In this document: in pieces, positions 1 to 8,090 of the stretch | How the letters are laid out: each line of letters opens with the position of its first letter | Position numbering within the stretch: position 1 is the stretch's first letter | Assembly (NCBI RefSeq): GCF_004403185.1 | Contig: NZ_SOHJ01000011.1 | Coordinates: forward strand, 556,376 to 620,375 | Reading direction: 5' to 3' | DNA from: Cryobacterium suzukii | Lineage (GTDB): Bacteria > Actinomycetota > Actinomycetes > Actinomycetales > Microbacteriaceae | Length of the DNA: 64,000 nt | Program-made: the position numbers and the translations under genes | The notes under the pieces: generated by a model | The model's database searches: none | Told to the model about the DNA's origin: nothing | The model's input: only the letters and a program-made list of their open reading frames with translations

Positions 1-362
1 TCGTAGGCAACGGCCAGGTCACGGATTCCGATTTTGGTATCGCGGTCACGTCCGGCCTGCGATGACCGGATTCGGTCGACCGCTCGGCGGTGTGCCATGG
101 TGAGGATCCAGGTGCTCGCACCACCACGCGTTGGTTCGTAACGTGCGGCCGACTGCCAGATCTCCAGAAAAATCTCCTGGGTCACTTCCTCCGACTGCGC
201 GTGGTCGACAAGCAGACGCTTGACCAGGCCAAGCACCCTCGGGGCGATCTGGTCATATAGTTCTCCGAAGGCCGATTGGTCGCCGTGGGCTACTCGAGCA
301 AGCAGCTCCTCCTTGGTGGCAGGTGCTGGCGGCGCGAGGTCTCCGGCGGAATCAACAGTCAT
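1..362 (-). CDS. ECF-family RNA polymerase sigma factor (SigK-like), 3' end cut by the window edge
   Basis: About 120 residues are visible; the C-terminal part lies beyond position 1. The protein would direct RNA polymerase to a stress or envelope regulon. The sequence shows a sigma-70 region 2: a helix with AFGELYDQIAPRVLGLVKRL, then the EEVTQEIFLEIW core-binding segment, then region 2.3/2.4-like STWILTMAHRRAVDRIRSSQ. The chosen ATG begins MTVDSAGDLA; no strong Shine-Dalgarno precedes it. The layout (short N-terminus, GGASTWILTMAHRRAVD) resembles actinobacterial SigK/SigL-type sigma factors, which usually sit beside a membrane anti-sigma factor; any such gene would lie outside the window. 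Family assignment is firm, subgroup assignment is an inference. Confidence 0.88.
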   Translation of the reverse strand, partial: MTVDSAGDLAPPAPATKEELLARVAHGDQSAFGELYDQIAPRVLGLVKRLLVDHAQSEEVTQEIFLEIWQSAARYEPTRGGASTWILTMAHRRAVDRIRSSQAGRDRDTKIGIRDLAVAY

Positions 363-662
363 GAGATCTAGCATGTCAGGTCTCGTCCCGTTCCATGACT
401 AGGGTTCGGTGCGAAGTACCCATTGGATTGGTCGATAGGAGAAATCGTCCGCAAGAAAAGCGGATGCCTTCGGCCAGATTCGCGTCGCCGCGGCCGGAAT
501 GCAGAAGGTCGGGCCGCAGAGCACCTCTCGGCGCGAGGCCGCTCGAAGCGGCGAATAATGGAACCCGGGATTACTGCGGCCCGACCAGCTTCCAGTGTAT
601 TCGAACGGGGCGGTCGGCGTCGAATGTTCGCCGCTGGCGCACAGGGAATATGCCGTGCGGGG
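363..662. other. Intergenic stretch between the sigma-factor gene and the conserved hypothetical gene
   Basis: These 300 bases contain no reading frame with convincing coding character. Several frames are open, but they are arginine-rich and typical of GC-rich non-coding DNA. The stretch should hold the promoter of the sigma-factor gene, read leftward. One CGGATGC heptamer lies at 461. I see no hairpin or operator that I can defend. Confidence 0.5.
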
Positions 663-1292
663 CTATTCGAGCAAGTCGCGGCGCCAGAGACGCGCACAGG
701 CCGCGAACTCGGCGGCGGTCGTGGAGAAGCGCAACGCACGAGTGGTCAGCTCCGAGGAGCGGTGCGGCTCGGTCAGTTCGAAATCGTCGGCGATGCTCGT
801 GGCCCCGACCGCCGTGACCCGGCAATACGCGGCGCCGCGGTCCAGCGCTACCGCGAAGTCTCCGGTGAACAGTCCGCGCAGAATCTCATCCGCGAGAGTC
901 ATGATCTCGGCCGGACCGGTGGGCACGGCGGCGCCCGCGACCAGCGGATCGATCGTTGCTGCGGCATCCGTTCCTCGTTGGTAGAGGTAGGCGCAACCTT
1001 CGGGATCCTGCCGAATCAGCATGCGGATGAGGTAAATGCGCCACAGCGCACCCGGCAGGCTACGCGGTGTGGCCCGCGACCACAGTTCGGCGACCGCGTC
1101 GATGCCGTTTTCATCGGTGTAGGCGACGAGGCGCTCGACCGTCTCGGGGTCGGGGTCGCTGCGCACGCGGTTCAGCAGGGCTTGCGCGGTCTCGTGGGCG
1201 ACCCGGCTGATAGCGGCGGGATCGTCGCCACCCTGAAATGCCTCGAATTTGTTCGCGGAGAACAGGGTGGGCTTGTGGAAGTTGTCTGCCAT
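663..1292 (-). CDS. Conserved actinobacterial protein of unknown function (209 aa)
   Basis: I do not recognise a functional domain. The protein begins MADNFHKPTLFSANKFEAF and is soluble, rich in Ala, Arg and acidic residues, and predicted to be mainly helical; there is no signal peptide or membrane segment. The ATG at 1292 is chosen because the minus strand carries AGGAG six bases upstream; a longer frame to 1394 has no ribosome site. Similar proteins in Microbacteriaceae are, as far as I recall, usually left hypothetical or loosely labelled RNA-polymerase related; I see no polymerase motif here. The gene is read away from tRNA-Lys and toward the sigma gene, with a 300-base gap between them, so it is probably monocistronic. 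Confidence 0.75.
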   Translation of the reverse strand: MADNFHKPTLFSANKFEAFQGGDDPAAISRVAHETAQALLNRVRSDPDPETVERLVAYTDENGIDAVAELWSRATPRSLPGALWRIYLIRMLIRQDPEGCAYLYQRGTDAAATIDPLVAGAAVPTGPAEIMTLADEILRGLFTGDFAVALDRGAAYCRVTAVGATSIADDFELTEPHRSSELTTRALRFSTTAAEFAACARLWRRDLLE

Positions 1293-1394
1293 GGCGGTTC
1301 TCCTCGTTTCGGTGCGCGCTCGGGTGGCGTTTTTTGTTGCCCTCCACGCTACCGAGAAAAGCTGAGCGTGAATCCAAGGTAGATTAGAACCCAC

Positions 1395-1467
1395 GGGCCT
1401 CTAGCTCAGTTGGTAGAGCAAAGGACTTTTAATCCTTGGGTCGTCGGTTCGAGCCCGACGGGGCCCA
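1395..1467 (+). tRNA. tRNA-Lys (anticodon UUU)
   Basis: A complete 73-base cloverleaf is present. The 7-bp acceptor pairs GGGCCTC with GGGGCCC and leaves discriminator A. The D arm contains AGCTCAGTTGGTAGAGC. The anticodon stem AAGGA/TCCTT encloses the loop CTTTTAA, which places TTT at positions 34-36. The T arm reads GTCGGTTCGAGCCCGAC. CCA is not encoded. It is followed 16 bases later by a long palindrome. Confidence 0.97.
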
Positions 1468-1483
1468 CAATGATCGCGCAGGT

Positions 1484-1538
1484 CGCTGACGAAGATGCGC
1501 ACCGAACCCTTTGAATTCGGTGCGCATCTTCGTCAGCG
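1484..1538. terminator. 23-bp perfect inverted repeat after tRNA-Lys
   Basis: The arms 1484-1506 and 1516-1538 are exact reverse complements (CGCTGACGAAGATGCGC and so on), separated by a 9-base loop CCCTTTGAA. The hairpin sits between the tRNA and the convergent marR-type gene and includes that gene's stop codon (1533-1535). It is probably a bidirectional terminator, but there is no T-run on either side, so termination is inferred from position and stem strength. Confidence 0.7.
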
Positions 1539-2042
1539 AGGCCGGTCGTGCCGAGGTCGCAGATCCAAGTTTGAACCTGCGCCGCCTAGTGAGCGCGCCG
1601 CAGATTCGGTGGCTTCGAGCAAGGCCTGTGCAGCATCTGCACCGAGCCTCTGCTGAAGAGTTCGTTCCCAGGCCGCGACGATTTCACGAATGCGCACGAG
1701 TTTATGACGACCCCGGTCGGAGACATGCACTGTGATTCGTCTGCGATCGGTGACGGTCGGCAAGCGATAGGCACAAGCCGTGTCTTCGAGTGCGTCCACC
1801 GTTCGGCTCAGGCTTGCATTCGCCATACCCGATGCCTCCGCCAGCTCTCCCATCGTCGGCGAGTCGAGCCTCTCTAAGATCTCCAAAATTCGCCACTGAT
1901 CGGGAGTAGAGCCTTCTTCCGATAGAGCAATCGTCAACCCGAGCGCTAAACGTCGTTCGAGGTCGGACAGCGTCCAGACCAACTCCGCCAGTGGGGCCGC
2001 GAATTCTGACCCGGGGCCAGCACCGTGCGAGTCCTCGGCCAT
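1533..2042 (-). CDS. MarR-family transcriptional regulator of the amide locus
   Basis: The 169-residue protein carries a winged helix typical of MarR: TPDQWRILEILERLDSPTMGELAEASGMANASLSRTVDAL (about residues 45-85), then the wing around TDRRRITVHVSDRG. The RRRITVHVS segment matches the usual DxRxxxvxLT wing signature. The ATG at 2042 is preceded on its strand by GAGGAG with good spacing; an upstream ATG at 2064 lacks this. It is divergent from the AmiC-like gene, 61 bases away, so it probably controls both promoters. In Mycobacterium smegmatis the acetamidase operon is repressed by a MarR-type protein (AmiA) and sensed by AmiC; the arrangement here suggests the same role, which is an inference. 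Confidence 0.9.
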   Translation of the reverse strand: MAEDSHGAGPGSEFAAPLAELVWTLSDLERRLALGLTIALSEEGSTPDQWRILEILERLDSPTMGELAEASGMANASLSRTVDALEDTACAYRLPTVTDRRRITVHVSDRGRHKLVRIREIVAAWERTLQQRLGADAAQALLEATESAARSLGGAGSNLDLRPRHDRPR

Positions 2043-2076
2043 TCCACTCCTCGGCGGGTACATGCGATGGGACTGG

Positions 2077-2104
2077 TTATTTGTCAGGCGTAATAATGGT
2101 CCTA
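2077..2104 (+). promoter_or_regulatory. Putative promoter of the amide operon, near-leaderless
   Basis: A TAATAAT hexamer-like -10 element (2091-2097) ends six bases before the ATG at 2104, so transcription would start at or next to the start codon. No Shine-Dalgarno is present, which fits a leaderless message. TTATT (2077-2081) and AATAA (2092-2096) form a weak inverted repeat over the -10 region and could be a MarR operator. Confidence 0.45.
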
Positions 2105-3213
2105 TGACGCCACCGGTCAGCATATTACTCCCGAGCGAAGTTCTGCTGAGCGGCCCCGCTCCACACGCGCTTCGACTAGGGCTGCTCGCGCCGCTGTCAG
2201 GTTTACTGGGCGTGGCTGGCCCGGCAATCATCAATTGCGCCATCCTGGCCGGGGAGGAAATCGCTCGAGCCACCGAGACGGTCCTGGAACTCGTCTTAGT
2301 CGATGCCGGCGGAATGCCAGAGACCGTTGCGCGCGAAGTCGACCTCCTGGTCGGAGCAGGGCTGGTCAATGGCCTGGTCGGAACCCACACGTCCAATGTT
2401 CGAGTGGCCGTGGAAGCGCGAGTGGCCGATCGAGTGCCCTACGTTTTCACTCCGCCGCACGACTTCAGCCGGGCCAGCGCCGGGAGCGTCTTTCTCGGCA
2501 GCGACCCCAAGGAACATCTGCGCCAGCCGATCGCCTGGTTGGCCAGAAATCGACGGATAACGCGATGGGCGCTCATTGGTAGTGACTATGTTTGGCCGCG
2601 TCAAGTACACCGAGCGGCGACTACGGTGCTGCGGGAGCTCGGGCAGCGCATCGTGCTGGATCGACTCGTGCCGATGGGCCAGGTAGATACCGCCGAACTC
2701 GTGGCGGCCACTCGGCATGCAGGCGCCGACGCGATCCTGGTCTCGCTGGTTGGGCGCGATGGTATCGAATTTCATCGTGGAGTCACCGAGCTGGATGCCG
2801 GCCAGTCCTTCTTAAGGTTGTGCACCGCCCTGGACGAAAATTGTCTGATCGCGGTCGGCGGCGACTCAAGTGGTGAACTGTATTCCGCGATGCCCACCTT
2901 CCTGCAGCAGGGTGATGATCGACACCTGCGGTTGCTGGAATCTTACGTCGCACGCTTCGGGCTCACGGCACCCCTTCCTGGTTCCTACGCCGAGGGATGC
3001 TACGACGGCGTGCATGTGCTGGCCGCCCTGTGCCTGAGTGGCCTGCTCGCAACCAACTCGGCCGCCAGCGCTGCCGAACAATTATTCGCCGCCAGCACGG
3101 GCATTCCTCGCGATGGTTCGGAGCTGGGATTCGACCTCTCTCGCCACCCGATGCGCTTGGCGCGTGCCAATGACACCGATCTGGAGATTGTCGGGATGCC
3201 CAGCGGGGTGTAG
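2104..3213 (+). CDS. AmiC/FmdD-like amide sensor (periplasmic-binding-protein fold, cytoplasmic)
   Basis: The 369-residue protein has the type I periplasmic binding fold of the branched-chain amino acid/urea binding family (Peripla_BP_5/6): an N-terminal LGLLAPLSGLLGVAGPAI strand-loop, a middle VGAGLVNGLVGTHTSN segment, and a C-terminal LPGSYAEGCYDGVHVLAAL helix typical of AmiC and FmdD. It lacks a signal peptide or lipobox, so it probably acts in the cytoplasm as a ligand sensor and not as a transport receptor. Pseudomonas AmiC and M. smegmatis AmiC sense short-chain amides in the same way. It is followed by the permease (58 bases) and the amidase. The start at 2104 is chosen from the adjacent -10 element; ATG 2062 is an alternative. 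Confidence 0.82.
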   Translation: MTPPVSILLPSEVLLSGPAPHALRLGLLAPLSGLLGVAGPAIINCAILAGEEIARATETVLELVLVDAGGMPETVAREVDLLVGAGLVNGLVGTHTSNVRVAVEARVADRVPYVFTPPHDFSRASAGSVFLGSDPKEHLRQPIAWLARNRRITRWALIGSDYVWPRQVHRAATTVLRELGQRIVLDRLVPMGQVDTAELVAATRHAGADAILVSLVGRDGIEFHRGVTELDAGQSFLRLCTALDENCLIAVGGDSSGELYSAMPTFLQQGDDRHLRLLESYVARFGLTAPLPGSYAEGCYDGVHVLAALCLSGLLATNSAASAAEQLFAASTGIPRDGSELGFDLSRHPMRLARANDTDLEIVGMPSGV

Positions 3214-3271
3214 CCTGATGAAAATTTCCACTCGGAAACAATGACGTCTGTCGACGACGATTGGACCACGC

Positions 3272-4690
3272 GTGAGCACCACGACCAACCCTGGTGGCAC
3301 GGCCACTTCCGGTATTGAACAATTTGGTTACAAGCAGGAGTTGAAGAGAACGCTGACGTTCAGCGACCTCATCATCTACGGCCTGATTTTCATGGTACCT
3401 ATCGCACCGTTCGCCATCTTCGGCGGTGTCTTCCACGATTCGGGCGGGATGCCGCCGGTCGCGTACATCATCGCGTTGATCGCCATGATGTTCTCGGCCA
3501 ATTCGTACTCGCAAATGGCCCAGGCCTTCCCGATGGCCGGATCCGTTTACACCTACGCCGGTCGCGGAATCAACCGCCCCGTCGGCTTCATCGCCGGTTG
3601 GATGATTCTGCTCGACTACATCCTCATTCCGACCCTGCTGTATTTTGTCGCTGCCATCGCGATGAACGGAATCATCAGCCAGATCCCGATTTGGCTGTGG
3701 CTGATTCTCTTCGTTGCCCTGAACACGGTGATCAACTACCTGGGCATCCACCTTGCCGCCGTCGTGATCCGCGTCATGCTGGTGCTCGAACTTTTGGTGC
3801 TCGCCATCTTTCTGGTTGTTGGCCTTGTCGCCGTTTCACAGGGCAAGGGCCAGGGATTCAGCCTCGACGCGTTCTACAATGCGGAAACATTTTCCCTCCC
3901 ACTGCTCTTTGGTGCCGCTTCCATCGCTGTGTTGTCGTTCCTCGGCTTCGACGGAATCTCCACCCTGGCCGAAGAAAACAGCGGCAGCAGCAAATCTCTC
4001 GGTCGCTCCATGATCGCCGCGCTCTGCCTGCTGGGCGTTTTGTTCATCGCCCAGACCTGGGTAGCGTCGATGCTGGTGGAAGACCCAGCAGCCCTCATCG
4101 CCAACGGTGACCCGGCGGGAGTGGCCTTCTACGAGGCGGCCGCTGTCGCTGGCGGACCGTTCATGTATATCCTGACCGCAGCCTCAACGGCCATCGCTTG
4201 GGGTTTTGCCAATGCACTCGTCGCTCAGGCATCGACGTCCCGCCTGCTGTACGCGATGGCGCGCGACCGTCAGCTGCCTAAATTCCTCGCCAAGGTGAGC
4301 GAGAAGCACAGCGTACCGGTCAACGCAACATTTCTGGTCGCCGCGATTTCCCTCATCCTGGGACTGTTCCTGACCGTTCTGCCGGACGGACTCGGTGCCA
4401 TCGCCGCTCTGGTCAACTTCGGCGCTTTGACGGCATTCCTGCTGCTGAATGTGTCGGTCGTGTGGTGGTTCATCGTGAGGCAGAAATCCCGGCGTTGGTT
4501 CGTGCACCTGGTTTTCCCGGTGCTGGGATTCGTGGTTCTCTCGTTCGTGCTCTATAACGCCCGAGTATCCGCCCAGATCCTCGGCGTGGCCTGGCTGATC
4601 CTGGGGATTGTGGTCGCGGCTGTACTCTACAAATCGGGTCGCATGACCAACCCTGTCCCCGTCGAGTCTGCACAGACGGAGGTACGGTAG
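3272..4690 (+). CDS. APC-superfamily permease, probably amide or amino acid uptake
   Basis: The 472-residue protein is an integral membrane transporter with about 12 hydrophobic helices. The N-terminal LTFSDLIIYGLIFMVPIAPF and the MAQAFPMAGSVYTYAGRGI segment are hallmarks of the amino acid-polyamine-organocation superfamily. The GTG at 3272 is weakly supported because no good ribosome site precedes it. The acetamidase gene starts five bases after the stop, so the two are co-transcribed and probably translationally coupled. From this context the substrate is likely a short amide or an amide-containing amino acid. M. smegmatis uses an unrelated AmiS channel in the same position, so this would be a different transport solution; that is an inference. 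Confidence 0.85.
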   Translation: MSTTTNPGGTATSGIEQFGYKQELKRTLTFSDLIIYGLIFMVPIAPFAIFGGVFHDSGGMPPVAYIIALIAMMFSANSYSQMAQAFPMAGSVYTYAGRGINRPVGFIAGWMILLDYILIPTLLYFVAAIAMNGIISQIPIWLWLILFVALNTVINYLGIHLAAVVIRVMLVLELLVLAIFLVVGLVAVSQGKGQGFSLDAFYNAETFSLPLLFGAASIAVLSFLGFDGISTLAEENSGSSKSLGRSMIAALCLLGVLFIAQTWVASMLVEDPAALIANGDPAGVAFYEAAAVAGGPFMYILTAASTAIAWGFANALVAQASTSRLLYAMARDRQLPKFLAKVSEKHSVPVNATFLVAAISLILGLFLTVLPDGLGAIAALVNFGALTAFLLLNVSVVWWFIVRQKSRRWFVHLVFPVLGFVVLSFVLYNARVSAQILGVAWLILGIVVAAVLYKSGRMTNPVPVESAQTEVR

Positions 4691-4695
4691 CTCTC

Positions 4696-5706
4696 ATGGC
4701 AGTTCACCAGCTCACTCCGCTCCCCGAACAGTATTCCTATGTGTTCGGGGAGCGTGCTCCCCTACTGAGCGTGCGACCCGGCGACATCATCGAGGTCAGC
4801 ACGGAGGACTGCTTTGGCGGACGGGTAACGAATCCGCAGGACGTTCCCAGCCAAATCGTGCCGTTCAACGAACTCAATCCTGTCTCCGGTCCGATCGAGG
4901 TGGTCGGTGCGGAACCCGGTGATCTGCTGGCCGTACATTTCGTTTCCATCGTCCCGGCGCGCCAATACGCCATCTCAAGCACTTTCCCCCTCTTTGGTGC
5001 GCTCTCCGCCACGCATGAGACGGCGATGCTGCACGAGCCGCTCGAGGAGCGGGTGTGGTTTTACGACATCGATTTGGATGCCTGGACGGCTACTTTTCGC
5101 GCAAAAAACTCGGACTACGCGCTGGCTCTCCCGCTCGATCCCATGCATGGAACGGTGGGTGTTGCACCGGCAGGCGGTGAGGTTCGGTTGGTTGTGACGC
5201 CCTCCACCCACGGCGGCAACATGGACACACCGGAAGCGCGAGCCGGAACAACTCTCTATCTTCCGGTCAATGTCGCTGGGGCGATGCTTTCGCTCGGAGA
5301 TGGTCACGCGCGTCAGGGCGAGGGCGAGGTGTGTGGCACCGGGCTGGAATCGGCGATGAACTCGGTTATCGCCCTCGACCTGATCAAGGGCGGCGCCTCG
5401 GCGTGGCCCCGGCTCGAGAACGATGAGTTCATCATGAGCACGGGGTCAGCGCGCCCACTGGAGGACGCCTTCCGGATCAGCCAAAAAGATCTCGTGAGCT
5501 GGGCATCCGATCTCACCGGTCTCGACACTCTCGATGCGTACCAGCTCGTCAGCCAAATGGGACTCGCGCCGGCCGCAAACGTGTGCGATCCCAACTACAC
5601 GATGGTGGCGAAACTGCCCAAGTGGACTCTGAAGGACGCACAGGCCTACGGCGGAGTCCACTCTCGATTGCGCGCCGCGGCCGCGGAATATACAGCGGCA
5701 CAATAG
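4696..5706 (+). CDS. Acetamidase/formamidase family protein
   Basis: This 336-residue protein belongs to the FmdA/AmdA family, which hydrolyses formamide or acetamide to ammonia and the acid. Family marks are FGGRVTNPQDV near the N-terminus, HGTVGVAPAGGEV, the STHGGNMDTPE metal-site region (about residue 173) and GDGHARQGEGEVCGTGLE (about 202). The length is somewhat shorter than classical formamidases (about 400 residues). It is the last gene of the amide operon, five bases behind the permease, and supplies the enzymatic function that the upstream sensor and permease serve. Whether the substrate is formamide, acetamide or a related amide cannot be told from the sequence. Confidence 0.92.
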   Translation: MAVHQLTPLPEQYSYVFGERAPLLSVRPGDIIEVSTEDCFGGRVTNPQDVPSQIVPFNELNPVSGPIEVVGAEPGDLLAVHFVSIVPARQYAISSTFPLFGALSATHETAMLHEPLEERVWFYDIDLDAWTATFRAKNSDYALALPLDPMHGTVGVAPAGGEVRLVVTPSTHGGNMDTPEARAGTTLYLPVNVAGAMLSLGDGHARQGEGEVCGTGLESAMNSVIALDLIKGGASAWPRLENDEFIMSTGSARPLEDAFRISQKDLVSWASDLTGLDTLDAYQLVSQMGLAPAANVCDPNYTMVAKLPKWTLKDAQAYGGVHSRLRAAAAEYTAAQ

Positions 5707-5791
5707 CCCTGCACTTGCCAGTGATAAGGGGCCGGCGCCGCTCTCACAATCCGCAAAACCGCCACCACACGGAGGCTACGAAGCAGAGGTT

Positions 5792-6388
5792 TTAGAGTTC
5801 GTAGCGGTGGCGAATGTGGTGGCGATCGGCGCTGGCCTGCCAGAATTCGATCTCGGTCGGGTGCAGGGCGTACAACTGCCACTGGGGATTCTCGTGACCG
5901 TCTGCCCCTGGGCGTTCAGCCCAGGCGAGAGCGGATGCCGCAGCGTCGAGCGTTGTCACCGCACCGACGAGACGCACCTGCCGACCCACCTGGGGCCAGT
6001 AGAAGTTCATGGCTGCCCGGGGGTTGCCGTTGAGTTCCTCGCCCTTGCGGGAGGTGCACATACTCGCGAAGTGCCAGGCGGCGGGCTGCGGCGGGAGTGC
6101 ATCGGCTTCGGTAGCGGCGCTGGGAGCAGAACCGGACGACGCTGCGGCCGGGCCAGGAGCGGCCTGGATGTCTTTCAGGATGAGCATGCGCGACGAGATG
6201 ACCCCGTGGACCGTGGCCGTCGCGAGGCTGAAGGCGTGCGGCTGCGGCACGCCAGCTGCGAGCGCATGCTCGAACCACTGCAGAAAGAGCGCCACGGGAT
6301 CAGCCGGGGTCCGCGTCAAGTCGAAGAAAGGGAGGTGGTCCGGAAAATCCGGAAGGGCGCGCAGTCGGTGACGCAACGATTCACTCAC
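5792..6388 (-). CDS. Pyridoxamine 5'-phosphate oxidase family protein (shortened, PdxH-like)
   Basis: The 198-residue protein has a flavin-binding split-barrel core resembling PdxH: PHAFSLATATVHGVISSRMLILKD, then SRKGEELNGNPRAAMNFYWPQVGRQVRLVGAV, then a C-terminal PTEIEFWQ...RHHIRHRYEL that matches the PdxH dimerisation tail. Two things are odd. About 28 Ala/Pro/Ser-rich residues are inserted between the ILKD strand and AWHFASM. The roughly 45-residue stretch normally found between the ERP motif and the EFWQ tail is mostly missing. It may oxidise pyridoxamine phosphate or be a divergent FMN enzyme. The start is a GTG at 6388. Confidence 0.78.
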   Translation of the reverse strand: MSESLRHRLRALPDFPDHLPFFDLTRTPADPVALFLQWFEHALAAGVPQPHAFSLATATVHGVISSRMLILKDIQAAPGPAAASSGSAPSAATEADALPPQPAAWHFASMCTSRKGEELNGNPRAAMNFYWPQVGRQVRLVGAVTTLDAAASALAWAERPGADGHENPQWQLYALHPTEIEFWQASADRHHIRHRYEL

Positions 6389-6588
6389 GGGGCGAGCCTA
6401 ATGCCTTCTGCTTTCTTCGCGGTGAGCTACGTCGCGACATCGACGCGGCCGAGCCGGGTGCCGGCCCAGGCGGTCAGTGCGTTTCGTGAATTTGGCGCCC
6501 TTCGAAAGCCGCTGAAAATTGAGTCTGCTCCGAATGAGGATCCCTGAATACCACGCCGCGAATTTCAGCTGATTCGCAGTCTTGCTGC

Positions 6589-7875
6589 TCAAATCAGCGC
6601 GGCGACCGCGTGCGCGAGGGTGAAGATGGCCAGCCCGGCGAGGGCACCGACCACGGTTCCGTTGATGCGAATGAACTGCAGGTCGCGGCCCACCTGCAGT
6701 TCGATCTTCGCGGCCGTCTCTGCGGCCGGCCAGCGCTCCACGGTTTCGGTGATCACCCCGGCGATCTCGTGGCGATAGTTGGAGATGACGTGACTGGCGG
6801 TGTCGGCAAGCCAGCGGTCGATGCGGGAGCCGAGCGCGGCATCCGTTGTGAGACGGTCGCCGATGTCGTGCAGGGTCGAGCGGATGCCCACCAGCAGCGC
6901 GCTGGCCGGGTCGTCGAGCGCCTGCGTGAGGGAGGCTTTGATGGCCTCCCAAGTATCGCCGGCGAACTCGCGCAGCTTGGCATTATCGAGAACCTCGGCC
7001 TTGAGATTTTCGACGCGGTTGATCATGGCCTGCTCATATTGCAGGTCGTGCATAACCTCGCTCAGATAGTCGTCCAGTGCCTTTCGCACGGGATGCTGCC
7101 GGTCGCGGCGGGCGGACGCCACAAAAGCGAGTACCTCACGGTAGGCCTTGTCGTCGACGAGCTTGTCGACGAATCCGGGCAGCCAGGTGGGCAATCGCTG
7201 CGACACCACGCGGCCGAACGCTTCGGGGTGGTCGCGCAGCCAGCCATCGGCGCGGTCGAGCAGCAGGTCGACGGCCGCGTGCTGCTGCCCGCTCGTGACC
7301 AGCCGTTCCCCCACCCGACCGAGGCTTGGGCCCCACTCTGGTTGGATCAGGTGTTCGCGCGCGACGGATTCGATGAGGTTTTTGATGGCGTCATCACCGA
7401 GCAGATTGAGCACGCCCTGGCCGGCGACAGCGAGCTCGTCGGTGAGCCTTTCAACGTTCTTGTCGTCGCTCAGCCAGTCGCCGAGGCGGCGGGCTGGTTT
7501 TACCGATTCGAGTTTGCCGCGGATGACCGACTCGGAGAGAAAATTGGTCTCGACGAACTCGCCGAGGCTCGCGCCGATCTCGTCCTTGCGGTTGGCGATG
7601 ATGTTGGTATGCGGAATGCGCAGGCCCATCGGGTAACGAAACAGGGCGGTCACGGCGAACCAGTCGGCGATCGCGCCGACCATGCCGCCCTCCGCGGCGG
7701 CGCGCACGTATTCGAGCCAGGGGTAGCGGTCTTGCAGGGCGAACGAAACCGTGAAGATGATGGCCATGAGGGCCAGCAGGCCGGCCGCGAGTCGCTTCAT
7801 GCGGGTGAGCGCGGTGCGGCGGGCGGTGTCGTTCAGGGATTCGGCGGGGGGTGCCGTGGATATGCTCTGCGCCAT
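6589..7875 (-). CDS. DUF445 family membrane-anchored protein
   Basis: The 428-residue protein has an N-terminal hydrophobic helix (LAAGLLALMAIIFTVSFAL, about residues 30-48), the DUF445 signature WLEYVRAAAEGGMVGAIADWFAVTALF with RIPHTNIIANRKDEIG, a long helical middle, and a C-terminal hydrophobic helix ending VVGALAGLAIFTLAHAVAALI. The family (YjiN/YheB-like) is widespread and lacks a known reaction. The ATG lies 215 bases from the copper ATPase start and is divergent from it. The middle portion, with many acidic and basic residues, is likely to be coiled or helical and exposed at the membrane face. Confidence 0.88.
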   Translation of the reverse strand: MAQSISTAPPAESLNDTARRTALTRMKRLAAGLLALMAIIFTVSFALQDRYPWLEYVRAAAEGGMVGAIADWFAVTALFRYPMGLRIPHTNIIANRKDEIGASLGEFVETNFLSESVIRGKLESVKPARRLGDWLSDDKNVERLTDELAVAGQGVLNLLGDDAIKNLIESVAREHLIQPEWGPSLGRVGERLVTSGQQHAAVDLLLDRADGWLRDHPEAFGRVVSQRLPTWLPGFVDKLVDDKAYREVLAFVASARRDRQHPVRKALDDYLSEVMHDLQYEQAMINRVENLKAEVLDNAKLREFAGDTWEAIKASLTQALDDPASALLVGIRSTLHDIGDRLTTDAALGSRIDRWLADTASHVISNYRHEIAGVITETVERWPAAETAAKIELQVGRDLQFIRINGTVVGALAGLAIFTLAHAVAALI

Positions 7876-8035
7876 GACTTAAGCCTGCCCGATTGCGCGG
7901 CAGAGTGGTGCTCATTCATGCGCGTTCCGCGCGAATGCGATACGTGGGGTGCACGCTATTGACGGGCTTCGCCCACGCGGCAACGAGCGCTGCAGCGGCA
8001 AAGGTGCTCATCGGCACCGAAACCAACACCTTTGT

Positions 8036-8052
8036 ATACCCTTAGGGGGTAT
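8036..8052. promoter_or_regulatory. CsoR-like copper operator
   Basis: ATACCC and GGGTAT flank a five-base centre (TTAGG), making a 17-bp interrupted palindrome 38 bases before the copper ATPase start. This matches the usual form of CsoR-family sites (TACCC-N-GGGTA). No csoR gene lies in the window, so the repressor would be encoded elsewhere. Confidence 0.7.
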
Positions 8053-8090
8053 GCTTCAAGAGTAGTTACAGATTCGAATCGAGGAATGAC

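Noticed and set aside
1395..1538. Integration site of a genomic island at tRNA-Lys
   Set aside because: No integrase gene and no repeat of the tRNA 3' end was found in the window; the flanking palindrome is not a tRNA copy.
3241..3310. Alternative ATG at 3241 for the amide-locus permease
   Set aside because: It is in another reading phase and ends after about 23 codons.
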